A DNA stretch of 60,815 nucleotides from Klebsiella pneumoniae (lineage in GTDB: Bacteria > Verrucomicrobiota > Verrucomicrobiia > Limisphaerales > SXTU01), in contig CALQJI020000026.1 of the NCBI GenBank assembly GCA_943330855.2, positions 1 through 60,815 on the forward strand, written 5' to 3'. Below, one piece after another: positions 17,820 through 26,013 of this stretch. Both the position numbers and the translations under genes were made by a program. Numbering within the stretch: position 1 is the stretch's first letter; each line of letters starts with the position of its first letter. The notes under the pieces are model-generated. The model worked only from the letters and a program-made list of their open reading frames with translations. It was not told where the DNA came from and did not search any database.

Positions 17820-20363
17820 TTATTTGTTCAGAAAGACACGGCTTTGGACGATTTCATGCACCAATGATCGCAGACCATAGTCCTTCGCGCGGACTTTGGC
17901 GACGATCTGCTCGATGACTTCGCGGTCGGCGAACTGGATGTCTGCGCCCGTGGCATAAATGATCAGCTGTTGCGTGAGGCTGCGCGCGAGCTGGTCCTTG
18001 TCCTCGAGCAGCAGCTTCTTGTAGTCGGCAATGTCCTTGAAGGTCCGGCCTTCGGGCGTGACGCCGCCTTGCTCGACATCCGCGCCGCGATACACGCCGC
18101 GCCCGCTGGTGGGGAAGAGCGCGTTCGGGTGCTGCTTGGTGCGTTCGGTGCCGCGGTAGAACTCACGCCAGTTACCGATCGGATCGAAGTTCTCCAAGGC
18201 GAAACCCGGCGGATCGATGTGGATGTGGCAGGTGGCGCATGCGGGCGTGTTGCGGTGCTTGTCGAGTTGCTGGCGGATCGTCGTCGCGCCGCGGATGTCC
18301 GGCTCGATGGCGGCCACGTCGGGCGGAGGCGGTGACGGTGGTTTGCCGAGGATGCGTTCGAGCACCCATTTGCCACGCAGCACGGGTGAGGTGCGCGTGC
18401 CGTCAGCAGTGACTTTCAGCACGCTCGCATGGGTCATCACGCCGCCGCGATGGGAGTCGGTCGGCAGCTTCACTTTGCGGAAGTCGTTTCCCGTAACGCC
18501 GGGAATGCCGTAAAGCCGCGCGAGTCGCTCGTTGAGCATCGACCAATCGGAATCGGTGAAATTGAGCAGGCTCAGATCGTTGCGCAGCACTTCCTCGAAG
18601 AACAACTGCGTCTCGCGCGGCATCGCCCAGAGCAGCAGATAGTCGAAGTCGCTGTAGAGCTGCGGGTCGGGGATGGTGAAGTCGATCTTGCGGAGGTCGA
18701 GCCATTGACCGGCGAAGTTCTCGGTGAAGCGATGTGCGAGCGGTGACTTGAGCAGGCGCTCGACCTGCGCGCCGAGCATGGCGGGCTTGCCGAGTTCGCC
18801 CTTGGCTGCAAGCGCGAGCAACTCGTCGTCCGGCCCGGAGGACCACAGAAAATAGGACAGGCGTTCGGCCAGCGAGTAGTCATCGAGCCTCGGGGAGACA
18901 AGGTCACCTTGCGCGGTCACCTTGGCGCTCGATGAGTCCATCAGGAACAGGAAGTCGGGCGACGATAGGATGAGTTTGTAGCCGAACATCATGGCGTCGA
19001 AGAAACTGTATTTCTGGTCGAGTCGGTCATGCACCAGCTTCACGAAATGCCGCTGCCGCTCCTCGCTCACGGGGCGGCGGAACGCGCGCGGAAGAAAGGC
19101 GCGGAGCAACCGCTCGGCATCCGGCTTGGGATTGGCCGACGCGGGCTGCAGCGGGTCCCCATACCACTGCGATTCGGGCCGTTTCTCATTGATCGGCGGC
19201 GGTTTCGTGCCCGCGTTCTCCGCCTTCACAACGGATCGGGCTTTCAGCGGCACATCCCCGAAGAGATTCTTGTAGCTCGGCGGTGGAAACGCCTCGATTG
19301 GCCCATCGACCTGTATCCATTCTACCAGCAGTCCGGGGCCGGTGTATTCCTCGATGGGCTTCTTGAAAATGCGAATGTCCCAGGTCGTGAGCATGTTCAG
19401 GACAAAGGCCTGGTTGCGCCCGAGATCGAACTCAAACTCGATCAACTGCGGCTTGCCATGGGGAATCTCGCGCACCTCGCGCAGCACCGGCGATTCGCGG
19501 CCCTGAGCGTTCACGACCATGAAGCCCGCCGGCACCGCGGTGCCATCACCGCCGACGGAGCAGGCCGACATCGTGATGCGATAACGTCCGGCCGTGGGCA
19601 CCGTGACGGTCGAGCAGAGACCGTAGCGCGGCAACTTCGTGTAGAAAATGAGCGCGTCGCCCTGCATCTTCGCGCCCCGGCCCAGGGTCTGTTGGAAATT
19701 CGGTCCCCGTTTCACCATCACCTCGGCGGTGCGTCGGTCGCTGAAGGGAATGGACGGATGGACCGGAACCACCGACTGCACGGCCCGCGCCGCCGCCTCC
19801 TGATATTGCAGGAAATGCGTGGCCGACAGATCCAGGCCCGCGCCCACATTGTCAAAGCCCGCCGTCGTGCTGTCGTCCGGCAGCAGTTCTTTCACGGCGA
19901 CGCGGTTGCCGAGCAGATCGCGCAACGTGTTCTCATGCTCGGTGCCGTTAAGCCGGCGGACGATGACGCGGCCCTTCTTCTGCTGCTGCTCCAGCGAGGC
20001 TGCGTGCAGTTGAACGCGCAGAAATTTCGTCGTCGCATCGAGGTCCGGTTGCGGCGGGCGCTCCCGTTTCTTCGGCGGCATCTCGCCTGCGACGAGCTTG
20101 TCGAACACACGCGCCCAGTTGGCCGCCGCTTGCGCATTGCTGAAATCCGCCGGCAGCGTGTCCAGCCGCAAGCCCGCCTTTTGCGTCTCCGCACCGTGAC
20201 AATCCACGCAATGCTTCTCCACAAACGCTGGCAGCAAGGGCGGAGCAGCGGCGGCGTGGGTGACGAACGCCGCACAGAACAGGGCGACAACGAGCGGAAT
20301 GCGCAAATGGGGCATGTCTTTAGACAGACTGGCTTCCACTTTTTTCATGGTCAAATGATTCAT
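17820..20363 (-). CDS. Secreted cytochrome c protein with DUF1587/1592/1588 domains (second copy)
   Basis: An 847-residue protein with a signal peptide and first haem motif CVDCH (52-56 if the start at 20363 is used; 20348 and 20315 are alternatives). It then has GTEHENTLRDLLG (DUF1587), SYFLWSSGPDDELL (DUF1592), CATCHIHIDPPGFALENFD (DUF1588 with a second CxxCH) and a DUF1585 end. It shares domain order with the 11484-14204 protein but not close sequence, so the two modules are old paralogues or separate acquisitions. It is the first gene of the leftward two-gene unit. The 110 bp before it (20364-20473) show no gene. Confidence 0.88.
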   Translation of the reverse strand: MNHLTMKKVEASLSKDMPHLRIPLVVALFCAAFVTHAAAAPPLLPAFVEKHCVDCHGAETQKAGLRLDTLPADFSNAQAAANWARVFDKLVAGEMPPKKRERPPQPDLDATTKFLRVQLHAASLEQQQKKGRVIVRRLNGTEHENTLRDLLGNRVAVKELLPDDSTTAGFDNVGAGLDLSATHFLQYQEAAARAVQSVVPVHPSIPFSDRRTAEVMVKRGPNFQQTLGRGAKMQGDALIFYTKLPRYGLCSTVTVPTAGRYRITMSACSVGGDGTAVPAGFMVVNAQGRESPVLREVREIPHGKPQLIEFEFDLGRNQAFVLNMLTTWDIRIFKKPIEEYTGPGLLVEWIQVDGPIEAFPPPSYKNLFGDVPLKARSVVKAENAGTKPPPINEKRPESQWYGDPLQPASANPKPDAERLLRAFLPRAFRRPVSEERQRHFVKLVHDRLDQKYSFFDAMMFGYKLILSSPDFLFLMDSSSAKVTAQGDLVSPRLDDYSLAERLSYFLWSSGPDDELLALAAKGELGKPAMLGAQVERLLKSPLAHRFTENFAGQWLDLRKIDFTIPDPQLYSDFDYLLLWAMPRETQLFFEEVLRNDLSLLNFTDSDWSMLNERLARLYGIPGVTGNDFRKVKLPTDSHRGGVMTHASVLKVTADGTRTSPVLRGKWVLERILGKPPSPPPPDVAAIEPDIRGATTIRQQLDKHRNTPACATCHIHIDPPGFALENFDPIGNWREFYRGTERTKQHPNALFPTSGRGVYRGADVEQGGVTPEGRTFKDIADYKKLLLEDKDQLARSLTQQLIIYATGADIQFADREVIEQIVAKVRAKDYGLRSLVHEIVQSRVFLNK

Positions 20364-20473
20364 TTCACGGCCGCTTCGACGCGCGTTTGTGGCTTGAGCG
20401 GCGTTCGGGTAATTTTCCTCGTGGAGGAGTTGCGTCCGTTCGTTGGGGCGGGCAGCACACGTAACGCACCCAC

Positions 20474-20902
20474 TCAGCCGTAGCGATAGGGTTTGGCAAG
20501 GGGGAAAGAGTTCGGCAGGTGCCGCACCTCGCGCACCTTGCCGTCCAGGAGTAAGACTTCGACTATGTCGAACCGGATTTTAACCTCGGGGCTCTTTAAC
20601 AGCCGCAAATAATCCAGCGCGGTTTGCGAAAGCAAACGACGTTTCCTCGCATCCACCGCCGCCGCCGGGCGGGTCCAACTCTCGGACGAGCGGCTCTTCA
20701 CCTCGGCAAAAACCAGACAGTCCGCGTCGCGGAACACGAGGTCAATCTCGCCGCGTTTGGAGCGGAAGTTGGCCGTGAGGAACTTCAGGCCCAGCGCCTG
20801 CAAATGCGCCTTCGCCGCGCGCTCGCCGAGTTGGCCACGGCGCAGATGCTCCGGCTGTTCGGAGGCGACGAGAGCTTTGAGTTTTTGCCAGAGGCTCTTC
20901 AT
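20474..20902 (-). CDS. yraN: YraN/UPF0102 family nuclease-fold protein
   Basis: The start is the ATG at 20900-20902, which overlaps the rnhB stop as ATGA and removes an implausible 25-residue extension. The 142-residue product has the PD-(D/E)XK core: RGEID (E52, D54) and FAEVK (E67, K69), normal for UPF0102. The molecular role of the family is not settled; its usual neighbours are rnhB and ribosomal or signal-peptidase genes, as here. A C-terminal fragment of a second copy lies at 9080-9334. Confidence 0.9.
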   Translation of the reverse strand: MKSLWQKLKALVASEQPEHLRRGQLGERAAKAHLQALGLKFLTANFRSKRGEIDLVFRDADCLVFAEVKSRSSESWTRPAAAVDARKRRLLSQTALDYLRLLKSPEVKIRFDIVEVLLLDGKVREVRHLPNSFPLAKPYRYG

Positions 20903-21600
20903 CGAGCTGGGTCCAACCTGAGTTCCTCCTGCTCCACCGGCTTGAGCGGCGCAAAGCTCCGCCGGTGAATCGGACACGGCCCCAGCCGCGCGATGGCTGC
21001 CAGATGCGCCGCCGTCCCGTAGCCCTTGTGCGCGGCGAAACCGTAGCCGGGGAACTCGCGGTCGAACGCCAGCATCAGTCGGTCGCGGGTGACCTTCGCC
21101 AGCACGCTCGCGGCGGCGATGGAGTAGCTGCGCGCGTCGCCCTTCACGAGCGCCGTCTGCGGGAAGCGCAACGACTTCACCGGCAAGCCGTCCACGAGGA
21201 CGTGCGCGGGCGGCGGGGTGAGTTGGGCGAGCGCGTCGTTCATCGCGCGGTGCGTGGCCTGGAGAATGTTGATTTGGTCAATCACCGCTGCGTCGGCCGA
21301 CGCGATAGCGAAGCGAACTTCTGCGTGGGTCGTGAGCCAAGTGAAGTAACGCTCCCGCTGCGCCTCGGTGAGTTGCTTCGAGTCGTTCAGCTTCGCCAGT
21401 TCGGCCGGGAACTCGCCGCGCAGCCACGCCACCGGGAACATCACCGCCGCCGCCACGACCGGTCCGGCCAACGGCCCGCGCCCCGCCTCGTCGAGTCCGG
21501 CCAGATGCGACACGCCACTCGCCACCCACGCCCGCTCGTGTTCGAGGCGGTCCGCGCTCCAATCCCCTTTGCGCCCTTTGCGTGCGGCAGCCATCGCCAT
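20899..21600 (-). CDS. rnhB: Ribonuclease HII
   Basis: A 233-residue cytoplasmic enzyme that cleaves RNA strands in RNA-DNA hybrids and removes misincorporated ribonucleotides. The metal-binding acids are all present: GLDEAGRGP (D37, E38), LVDGLP (D137) and KGDARSYSIAAASVLAKVTRD (D155). Length is normal apart from a basic N-terminal tail of about 30 residues. It lies between the pseudouridine synthase gene (4 bp away) and yraN (4-bp overlap) in a leftward housekeeping run. Confidence 0.95.
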   Translation of the reverse strand: MAMAAARKGRKGDWSADRLEHERAWVASGVSHLAGLDEAGRGPLAGPVVAAAVMFPVAWLRGEFPAELAKLNDSKQLTEAQRERYFTWLTTHAEVRFAIASADAAVIDQINILQATHRAMNDALAQLTPPPAHVLVDGLPVKSLRFPQTALVKGDARSYSIAAASVLAKVTRDRLMLAFDREFPGYGFAAHKGYGTAAHLAAIARLGPCPIHRRSFAPLKPVEQEELRLDPAR

Positions 21601-21604
21601 CGCC

Positions 21605-22588
21605 TCAACTCACCGCCGCCACCGCCGCCGCGAAGTCCTCCGGCCACGGTGCTTCACACGCGAGCACCCGGCCCGTCTTGGGATGCGTAAACGCCAGCTT
21701 CGCCGCGTGCAGCATCTGGCGCGGGGCCTGATAGCCGGTCAGTTCAAGGAACTTCGCGTTCTGCTTTTTGCCGTAAATCGAGTCGCCCACGAGCGGATAG
21801 CCGAGGTGCTCCATGTGGACGCGAATTTGATGCGTGCGCCCCGTGTGCAACGTGCAATGCACGAGCGTCGAGAACTTGAGCCGGCGCACCACCGTGTAGG
21901 TCGTCCACGCGCTGCGCCCGCCGCCGTCGGTCGCGGCCATGCGCTTGCGATGCGTCACATGGCGTGCGATGGCCACCTTGATTTCACCCTGGCTGCGCGT
22001 GGGCGCACCGCAGAGCAGCGCGTGATAAACCTTCTCCACCTCCCGCCGCGCGAACTGCTCGGACAACGCCGTGTGAACCGTGTCGTTCTTCGCCACGACC
22101 ATGCAGCCGCTCGTCTCCAAGTCCAGCCGATGCACGATGCCCGGCCGCGCCACGCCGCCGATGCCGCTCAACTGGCCTTTGCAGTGATGCAGCAGCGCGT
22201 TGACCAGCGTGTGCCGCTCGTGGCCGTTGCCCGGATGCACCGCGATGTCGGGCGTCTTGTTCACGACCAGCAGCGACTCGTCCTCGTAAAGCACGTTGAC
22301 GGGCAAGTCCTCCGGCTCGGCCTTGTCCGGGCGCGGGTCCGGCCAGTGGACGTAAACGACTTCGCCCGCGTGCGGCACATGTGTGGGCTTCACCTTCCCG
22401 CCGTTGACGGTGATTTCGCCCTCGTCGATGAGCCGTTGCAGCGCACTGCGCGAAGCCATCGGATAACGCGTGTGGAGGAAGCGATCGAGCCGCTCGCTGG
22501 GCAGCGTGACTTCGATGGTGAAGGTCTCGGAGCGCTCGGTCAGAGGAGCGAGTTCTTCCGGCGAATCAAGGAGCAGGTCAGGGTTCAC
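21605..22588 (-). CDS. RluA/RluD-family pseudouridine synthase
   Basis: The start is a GTG at 22586-22588 that overlaps the lgt stop as GTGA; a much longer upstream frame runs antisense-like over lgt and is rejected. The 327-residue enzyme has an N-terminal S4 RNA-binding domain (about 32-78) and the catalytic block IVHRLDLETSG with the nucleophilic D156. The family isomerises uridines in 23S rRNA or tRNA; the S4 domain favours RluD-like large-subunit targets, but the exact site cannot be read from sequence. Part of the lgt-rlu-rnhB-yraN run. Confidence 0.9.
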   Translation of the reverse strand: MNPDLLLDSPEELAPLTERSETFTIEVTLPSERLDRFLHTRYPMASRSALQRLIDEGEITVNGGKVKPTHVPHAGEVVYVHWPDPRPDKAEPEDLPVNVLYEDESLLVVNKTPDIAVHPGNGHERHTLVNALLHHCKGQLSGIGGVARPGIVHRLDLETSGCMVVAKNDTVHTALSEQFARREVEKVYHALLCGAPTRSQGEIKVAIARHVTHRKRMAATDGGGRSAWTTYTVVRRLKFSTLVHCTLHTGRTHQIRVHMEHLGYPLVGDSIYGKKQNAKFLELTGYQAPRQMLHAAKLAFTHPKTGRVLACEAPWPEDFAAAVAAVS

Positions 22589-23397
22589 GGTAGGTTGGTA
22601 GCAGGACTTTGGACTTTGGACTTGTTGGACTTTGGACTCAGGTCGGCCCGTGACTTGAACCAGAAAAAGAACAGCACCCCCGCCGCGAAGATGCCCACGC
22701 TCACCAGTTGGCCCGGCGATAGCGAGCCGGTGAACTTCTCCGGCGCGTAATCGCCCCGGAAGTGTTCCACCAGCGCGCGCACCGGCGCGTAAGCCATCAG
22801 GTAGATGGCGAAGATTTGCCCGTCGAAAGTCTTCCGCCGATACAGCCACGCCAGCGCGCCGTAGAGGACAAGGTTCAAGGCCGACTCGTAGAGCTGCGTG
22901 GGATGCACGCCGACGCCCCCCGTCGCGTGCTCCGCCGGGAAATGCACCGCCCACGGCAAGTCGCACGCGCGCCCGTGGCAGCAACCCGTCATGAAACACC
23001 CGAGCCGCCCCAGCGCGTGCCCGAGTGCGACACTCGGCACGAGCGCATCGGCGAGCTTCCAGACGGGGAGCTTCTTCCAGCGCGCGAAGACGATGCCGCA
23101 AATCGTCGCGCCGATGAGGCCACCGTAGAACACGAACCCGCTGCGCGTGGTGAAGATGTGCGAGAGCGGTTGGTCCGCGAACTCCTCCCGCCAGTAGCTG
23201 ACGACGTAAAGCGTCCGCGCCCCGACGAGGCCGCCGAGGAACAGCCAGAACACCACGTCCGCCACCGCGTCCGGCGAGAGGCCATCCCGCAAGCCGCGCC
23301 GCTGGGCCGTCCAGTAGCCCGCCATGAAGCCCGCCGCCACCAGTATGCCATACCAGTGGACCGTCAGACTGCCGATGCGGAACGCGATTTCGTGCAC
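22585..23397 (-). CDS. lgt: Prolipoprotein diacylglyceryl transferase
   Basis: A 270-residue inner-membrane enzyme that attaches diacylglycerol to the lipobox cysteine of prolipoproteins, which several products of this window would need (7161, 30882). About seven hydrophobic segments are visible together with the Lgt signature HALGRLGCFMTGCCHG and the HPTQLYES and FRGDY motifs. It is first in the leftward housekeeping operon. The C-terminal tail (SPKSNKSKVQSP) is encoded by a short repeat of GGACTTT units at 22604-22638, so the terminus was probably extended by repeat insertion. Confidence 0.95.
   Translation of the reverse strand: MHEIAFRIGSLTVHWYGILVAAGFMAGYWTAQRRGLRDGLSPDAVADVVFWLFLGGLVGARTLYVVSYWREEFADQPLSHIFTTRSGFVFYGGLIGATICGIVFARWKKLPVWKLADALVPSVALGHALGRLGCFMTGCCHGRACDLPWAVHFPAEHATGGVGVHPTQLYESALNLVLYGALAWLYRRKTFDGQIFAIYLMAYAPVRALVEHFRGDYAPEKFTGSLSPGQLVSVGIFAAGVLFFFWFKSRADLSPKSNKSKVQSPATNLP
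22604..22638 (-). repeat. Tandem GGACTTT microrepeat in the 3' end of lgt
   Basis: Repeated GGACTTTGGACTTTGGACTT followed by GTTGGACTTTGGACT. It is translated in frame as the hydrophilic tail of Lgt, just before the stop codon, outside the membrane domain. Confidence 0.8.
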
Positions 23398-23526
23398 TGC
23401 GCGGAGACTACGCGGCCCCGCTGGCAGCGTCGAGCGTGGGGAAGTGTGCCGCTGTGTCGCGGGAACAGGGGAATGGCAGGGCCGCGCTGCTGCGCGGCCT
23501 CTGACTGCGGCTCGGCTGCGACTCCT

Positions 23527-23946
23527 CTACCCCTTGCCCGGGGGCAGGAGGACCGGGATGGTCTGCCGGCCATGCTTCCGGTAGATGCGGAAATCCGAGT
23601 CCAACGTGAAGACCACCGCACTGGGATGCAATTCCGACATTCGCACCAGGCAACCATCCGCGGGCGACATCGGCACGTTGCGGTAGGCGCGCAACAGGCG
23701 CGTCACCGCCACGACCTCGTCCGCAAAACTGAAGTCCACTCGGATGAAGCCAGCGACCAGAAACTAGTGCTCCAGCGCCTCGGCCCGGCCCTGCAACAAG
23801 TGAATGGTTTCGGACACGACCGCCTCGCAGGTCAGGAACGGCGTTTCAATCTCCTTGAACCGGGCAAAGGCGCAGTCGTGGTCGGCATCGTTGCGATTCA
23901 GGAAGGCGACCAGCGGGCCGGTGTCCAGCAGGACGAGCTTAATCAC
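23527..23946 (-). pseudogene. PIN-domain (VapC-like) toxin interrupted by an amber codon
   Basis: A GTG at 23946 starts MIKLVLLDTGPLVAFLN, the first PIN motif with D8, followed by CEAVVSETIHLL. A TAG occurs at 23764-23766 after ALEH. The same frame resumes at once (FLVAGFIRVDFSFADE ... MSPADGCLVRMSEL ... FTLDSDFRIYRKHG), supplying the remaining acidic residues and a normal PIN C terminus. A single nonsense codon thus splits an otherwise complete 139-residue ribonuclease toxin. Its start overlaps the end of the upstream antitoxin remnant, the usual toxin-antitoxin arrangement. As sequenced it should be inactive unless the amber codon is suppressed. Bases 23398-23526 downstream contain only a small GCCGCGC palindrome. 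Confidence 0.75.
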
Positions 23947-24173
23947 GGCCGTAATCTGCCAGATAGCGTTTGCTGGTGCCGAGGTCGTGCGGGGCGTCCG
24001 TGACCACGCCGCAGCCCGCCTGCATCACTTCGTAGGCGGAGAGCTTGGGGCGGGGGCGAGCGAGGCGGACAGCAACTCAAGGGCGAGTGTGCCTTGGAGA
24101 CCCGTCGTTTGGCCGCCTCCGCCGCCAGCTCCGCCGCCAGCGCATCGGGCAGTTTCTGGGAAACCGTTGTCAT
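23939..24173 (-). pseudogene. RHH-type antitoxin with two frameshifts
   Basis: From ATG 24173 the first frame gives MTTVSQKLPDALAAELAAEA AKRRVSK, the N-terminal DNA-binding strand and helix of a ribbon-helix-helix antitoxin. Sense then continues in a second frame (TLALELLSASLAPAP) and finally a third (KLSAYEVMQAGCGVVTDAPH DLGTSKRYLADYGRD) ending in TAA at 23939-23941, which overlaps the toxin GTG. The third-frame ending is what antitoxins of this group normally have for binding the PIN protein. Two separate indels make an error less likely, so both partners look dead. Confidence 0.7.
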
Positions 24174-24249
24174 GGCAGGTGACTAGCACCAGCCCGGCTC
24201 GCTGGGCAACTATTGAGCCTTGGCCGTTACGGGCCGCGCCGAGCGTGGT

Positions 24250-24384
24250 TCACCGTGCTTCCAAGCCGAGGAGGCCGTGGAGGTGGCAGGCGAAGTCGCC
24301 AATCACTTTGCGGTCGTCGTCGAGGTGTTCGCCCCGGATGAAGCACGGAAGCCCGCCTCCGTGAGTCCGGCGGCGGAAGCTCAT
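24250..24384 (-). other. Short unidentified coding-like fragment
   Basis: A 44-residue frame (MSFRRRTHGGGLPCFIRGEH, then LDDDRKVIGDFACHLHGLLG LEAR) with a plausible protein composition and no visible ribosome-binding site. It lies between the dead toxin-antitoxin pair and the duplicated sugar-binding-protein fragment. I do not recognise a family. It may be another remnant or chance. Confidence 0.2.
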
Positions 24385-24410
24385 CAGTTGCCGATTCCTT
24401 TGAGCAATGC

Positions 24411-24683
24411 GGCACTTCGGGATGGACACAGACGGGCATTCGGCGATTCCATTGTCTATGAACCTTGGCCCCTTGCCCCGCCGCGTGCGGCCATACTCTG
24501 TCTCCATCATAAAACTGAAACTCCTCGCCCTTCCCTTCGCCCTGCTGGCCCTCGCCGTCGGTTGCAACAAACCCGCAGAGCCAGCCAAGCCAGCCACCAC
24601 CAGCACGACAACCGCTCCCGCCCCGGCCGAGAAAGGCACCATCGGCGGCACGTTGCTCACGTTGCAAAACGAGTTCTTTCACT
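24411..24683 (+). pseudogene. Duplicated 5' end of the sugar-binding-protein gene (start codon lost)
   Basis: This stretch matches 30783-31054 at about nine bases in ten, covering the upstream region and the first about 55 codons of the sugar-binding lipoprotein gene. The leader LKLLALPFALLALAVGCNKP and the proline/threonine linker are conserved, but the ATG has become ATA (near 24510) and the frame ends after TLLTLQNEFFH at a TAA. It is a non-functional direct duplicate. Together with the intact copy it brackets a 6.1-kb segment carrying the esterase and a DUF1549/DUF1501 module. Confidence 0.85.
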
Positions 24684-24716
24684 AACTGCTCTCCGCCAGC
24701 ATCCATAAATCCCACA

Positions 24717-25973
24717 ATGAAACTCCCACTTATCCTCATCACCGCATTCCTCGCCACCGCCATCGCGGAAGCGAAGCCGCTCAAAGTCTTCATCCTCGCG
24801 GGCCAGTCGAACATGGAAGGCCCAGCCAATGTCGCGAGCTTTGACTATATCGGCGACGATCCCGCGACTGCGCCGTTGCTCAAGATGATGAAAGGCAGCG
24901 ATGGCAAACCAACCGTGAGCGAGGGCGCGCGAATCACCTACCTCACCGGAGCCAACGACAAGAACTTCGTTCTCTCCGGCAAACTGACGGCGGGTTACGG
25001 TTCGATGTGGGGTCAGGATCCCACCAAACCCGGTCGCAACATCGGCCCAGAGTTTACCTTCGGCCTGAGGATGGATGCCGCGTTCGATGAACCCGTTCTG
25101 ATCATCAAGGCGGCGTGGGGCGGCAAGAGCCTGCACACGGATTTTCGTTCTCCAAGCGCGGGGCCGTATGAAATGCCCGCGCGAACCCGTGAACTCTGGG
25201 AGCGGCATCCGCAGGGAGCCCACGGGATTCCCAAGGCCGAGGATCGGCAGAAATGGAATGCCGAAAAGATCGCCGCCACCGGCGTTTACTACCGCCTGAT
25301 GATGTCGCACGTGAAAAATGTGCTCGCCGACCCCAAGAAGGTCGTTCCCGGCTACGATGCCGCGCAGGGCTATGAAATCGCCGGCTTCGCCTGGCTCCAG
25401 GGCTTCAACGACATGGTGGATGGGCAGGTCTATCCGAATCACAACCAGCCTGACCGCTATGCTCTCTACTCCGAATTGCTCGCCCATTTCATCCGCGATG
25501 TGCGCAAGGATTTGTCCGCGCCGAAGCTGCCGTTTGTGATCGGTGTGATGGGCGTGGGCGGGCTCAAGGATCAATCGCCGTCGATGGTGGCCTTCCGGCA
25601 GGCGATGGCAGCTCCCGCGGAAATGCCCGAGTTCAAGAGCAATGTCACCACCGTGCAGACTGCGCCGTTTTGGTCGGAGGAACTGGGCGCGATTGATGAC
25701 AAGCGCGGGAAGGTCAACCAGATGGGCCATTTCCTCCGCAGCAAACACAAGGACCACGCGAACAAGGAGGGCACGATGACCGAAGCGGAGCAGCGCGAGC
25801 ATTTGAAAAAATACGAGGCCGAACTCATCAGTCCCGCCGAGGTTGCCTTGTGGAAACGCGGCGCCTCGAACGCCGGCTATCACTATCTCGGTTGCGCGAA
25901 GACTTTCGCGCTCATGGGCAAGGCGTTCGCGGAAGCCACACTCGACATGGGGAAGCCGCAGAAACGTCCGTGA
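24717..25973 (+). CDS. Secreted sialate O-acetylesterase family SGNH esterase
   Basis: A 418-residue exported carbohydrate esterase. The signal peptide (cleaved near AEA) is followed by VFILAGQSNMEG, the nucleophile block with serine 31. The central WGQDPTKPGRNIGPEFTFGL and IIKAAWGGKSL supply the oxyanion glycine, and HYLGCAKTFALMGKAFAEA ends the protein with the expected catalytic histidine region. The family removes acetyl groups from sialic acid or plant and algal polysaccharides. It begins 30 bp after the truncated sugar-binding-protein duplicate and is followed at 40 bp by the DUF1549 cytochrome gene. Confidence 0.88.
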   Translation: MKLPLILITAFLATAIAEAKPLKVFILAGQSNMEGPANVASFDYIGDDPATAPLLKMMKGSDGKPTVSEGARITYLTGANDKNFVLSGKLTAGYGSMWGQDPTKPGRNIGPEFTFGLRMDAAFDEPVLIIKAAWGGKSLHTDFRSPSAGPYEMPARTRELWERHPQGAHGIPKAEDRQKWNAEKIAATGVYYRLMMSHVKNVLADPKKVVPGYDAAQGYEIAGFAWLQGFNDMVDGQVYPNHNQPDRYALYSELLAHFIRDVRKDLSAPKLPFVIGVMGVGGLKDQSPSMVAFRQAMAAPAEMPEFKSNVTTVQTAPFWSEELGAIDDKRGKVNQMGHFLRSKHKDHANKEGTMTEAEQREHLKKYEAELISPAEVALWKRGASNAGYHYLGCAKTFALMGKAFAEATLDMGKPQKRP

Positions 25974-26013
25974 CTTGTCGGAGCATAAGCCAGCGCTCCT
26001 CATTTCCATACGC

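Noticed and set aside
22589..23101. N-terminal extension of the pseudouridine synthase
   Set aside because: This part overlaps lgt in another frame and has no domain sense; the GTG overlapping the lgt stop gives the normal family length.
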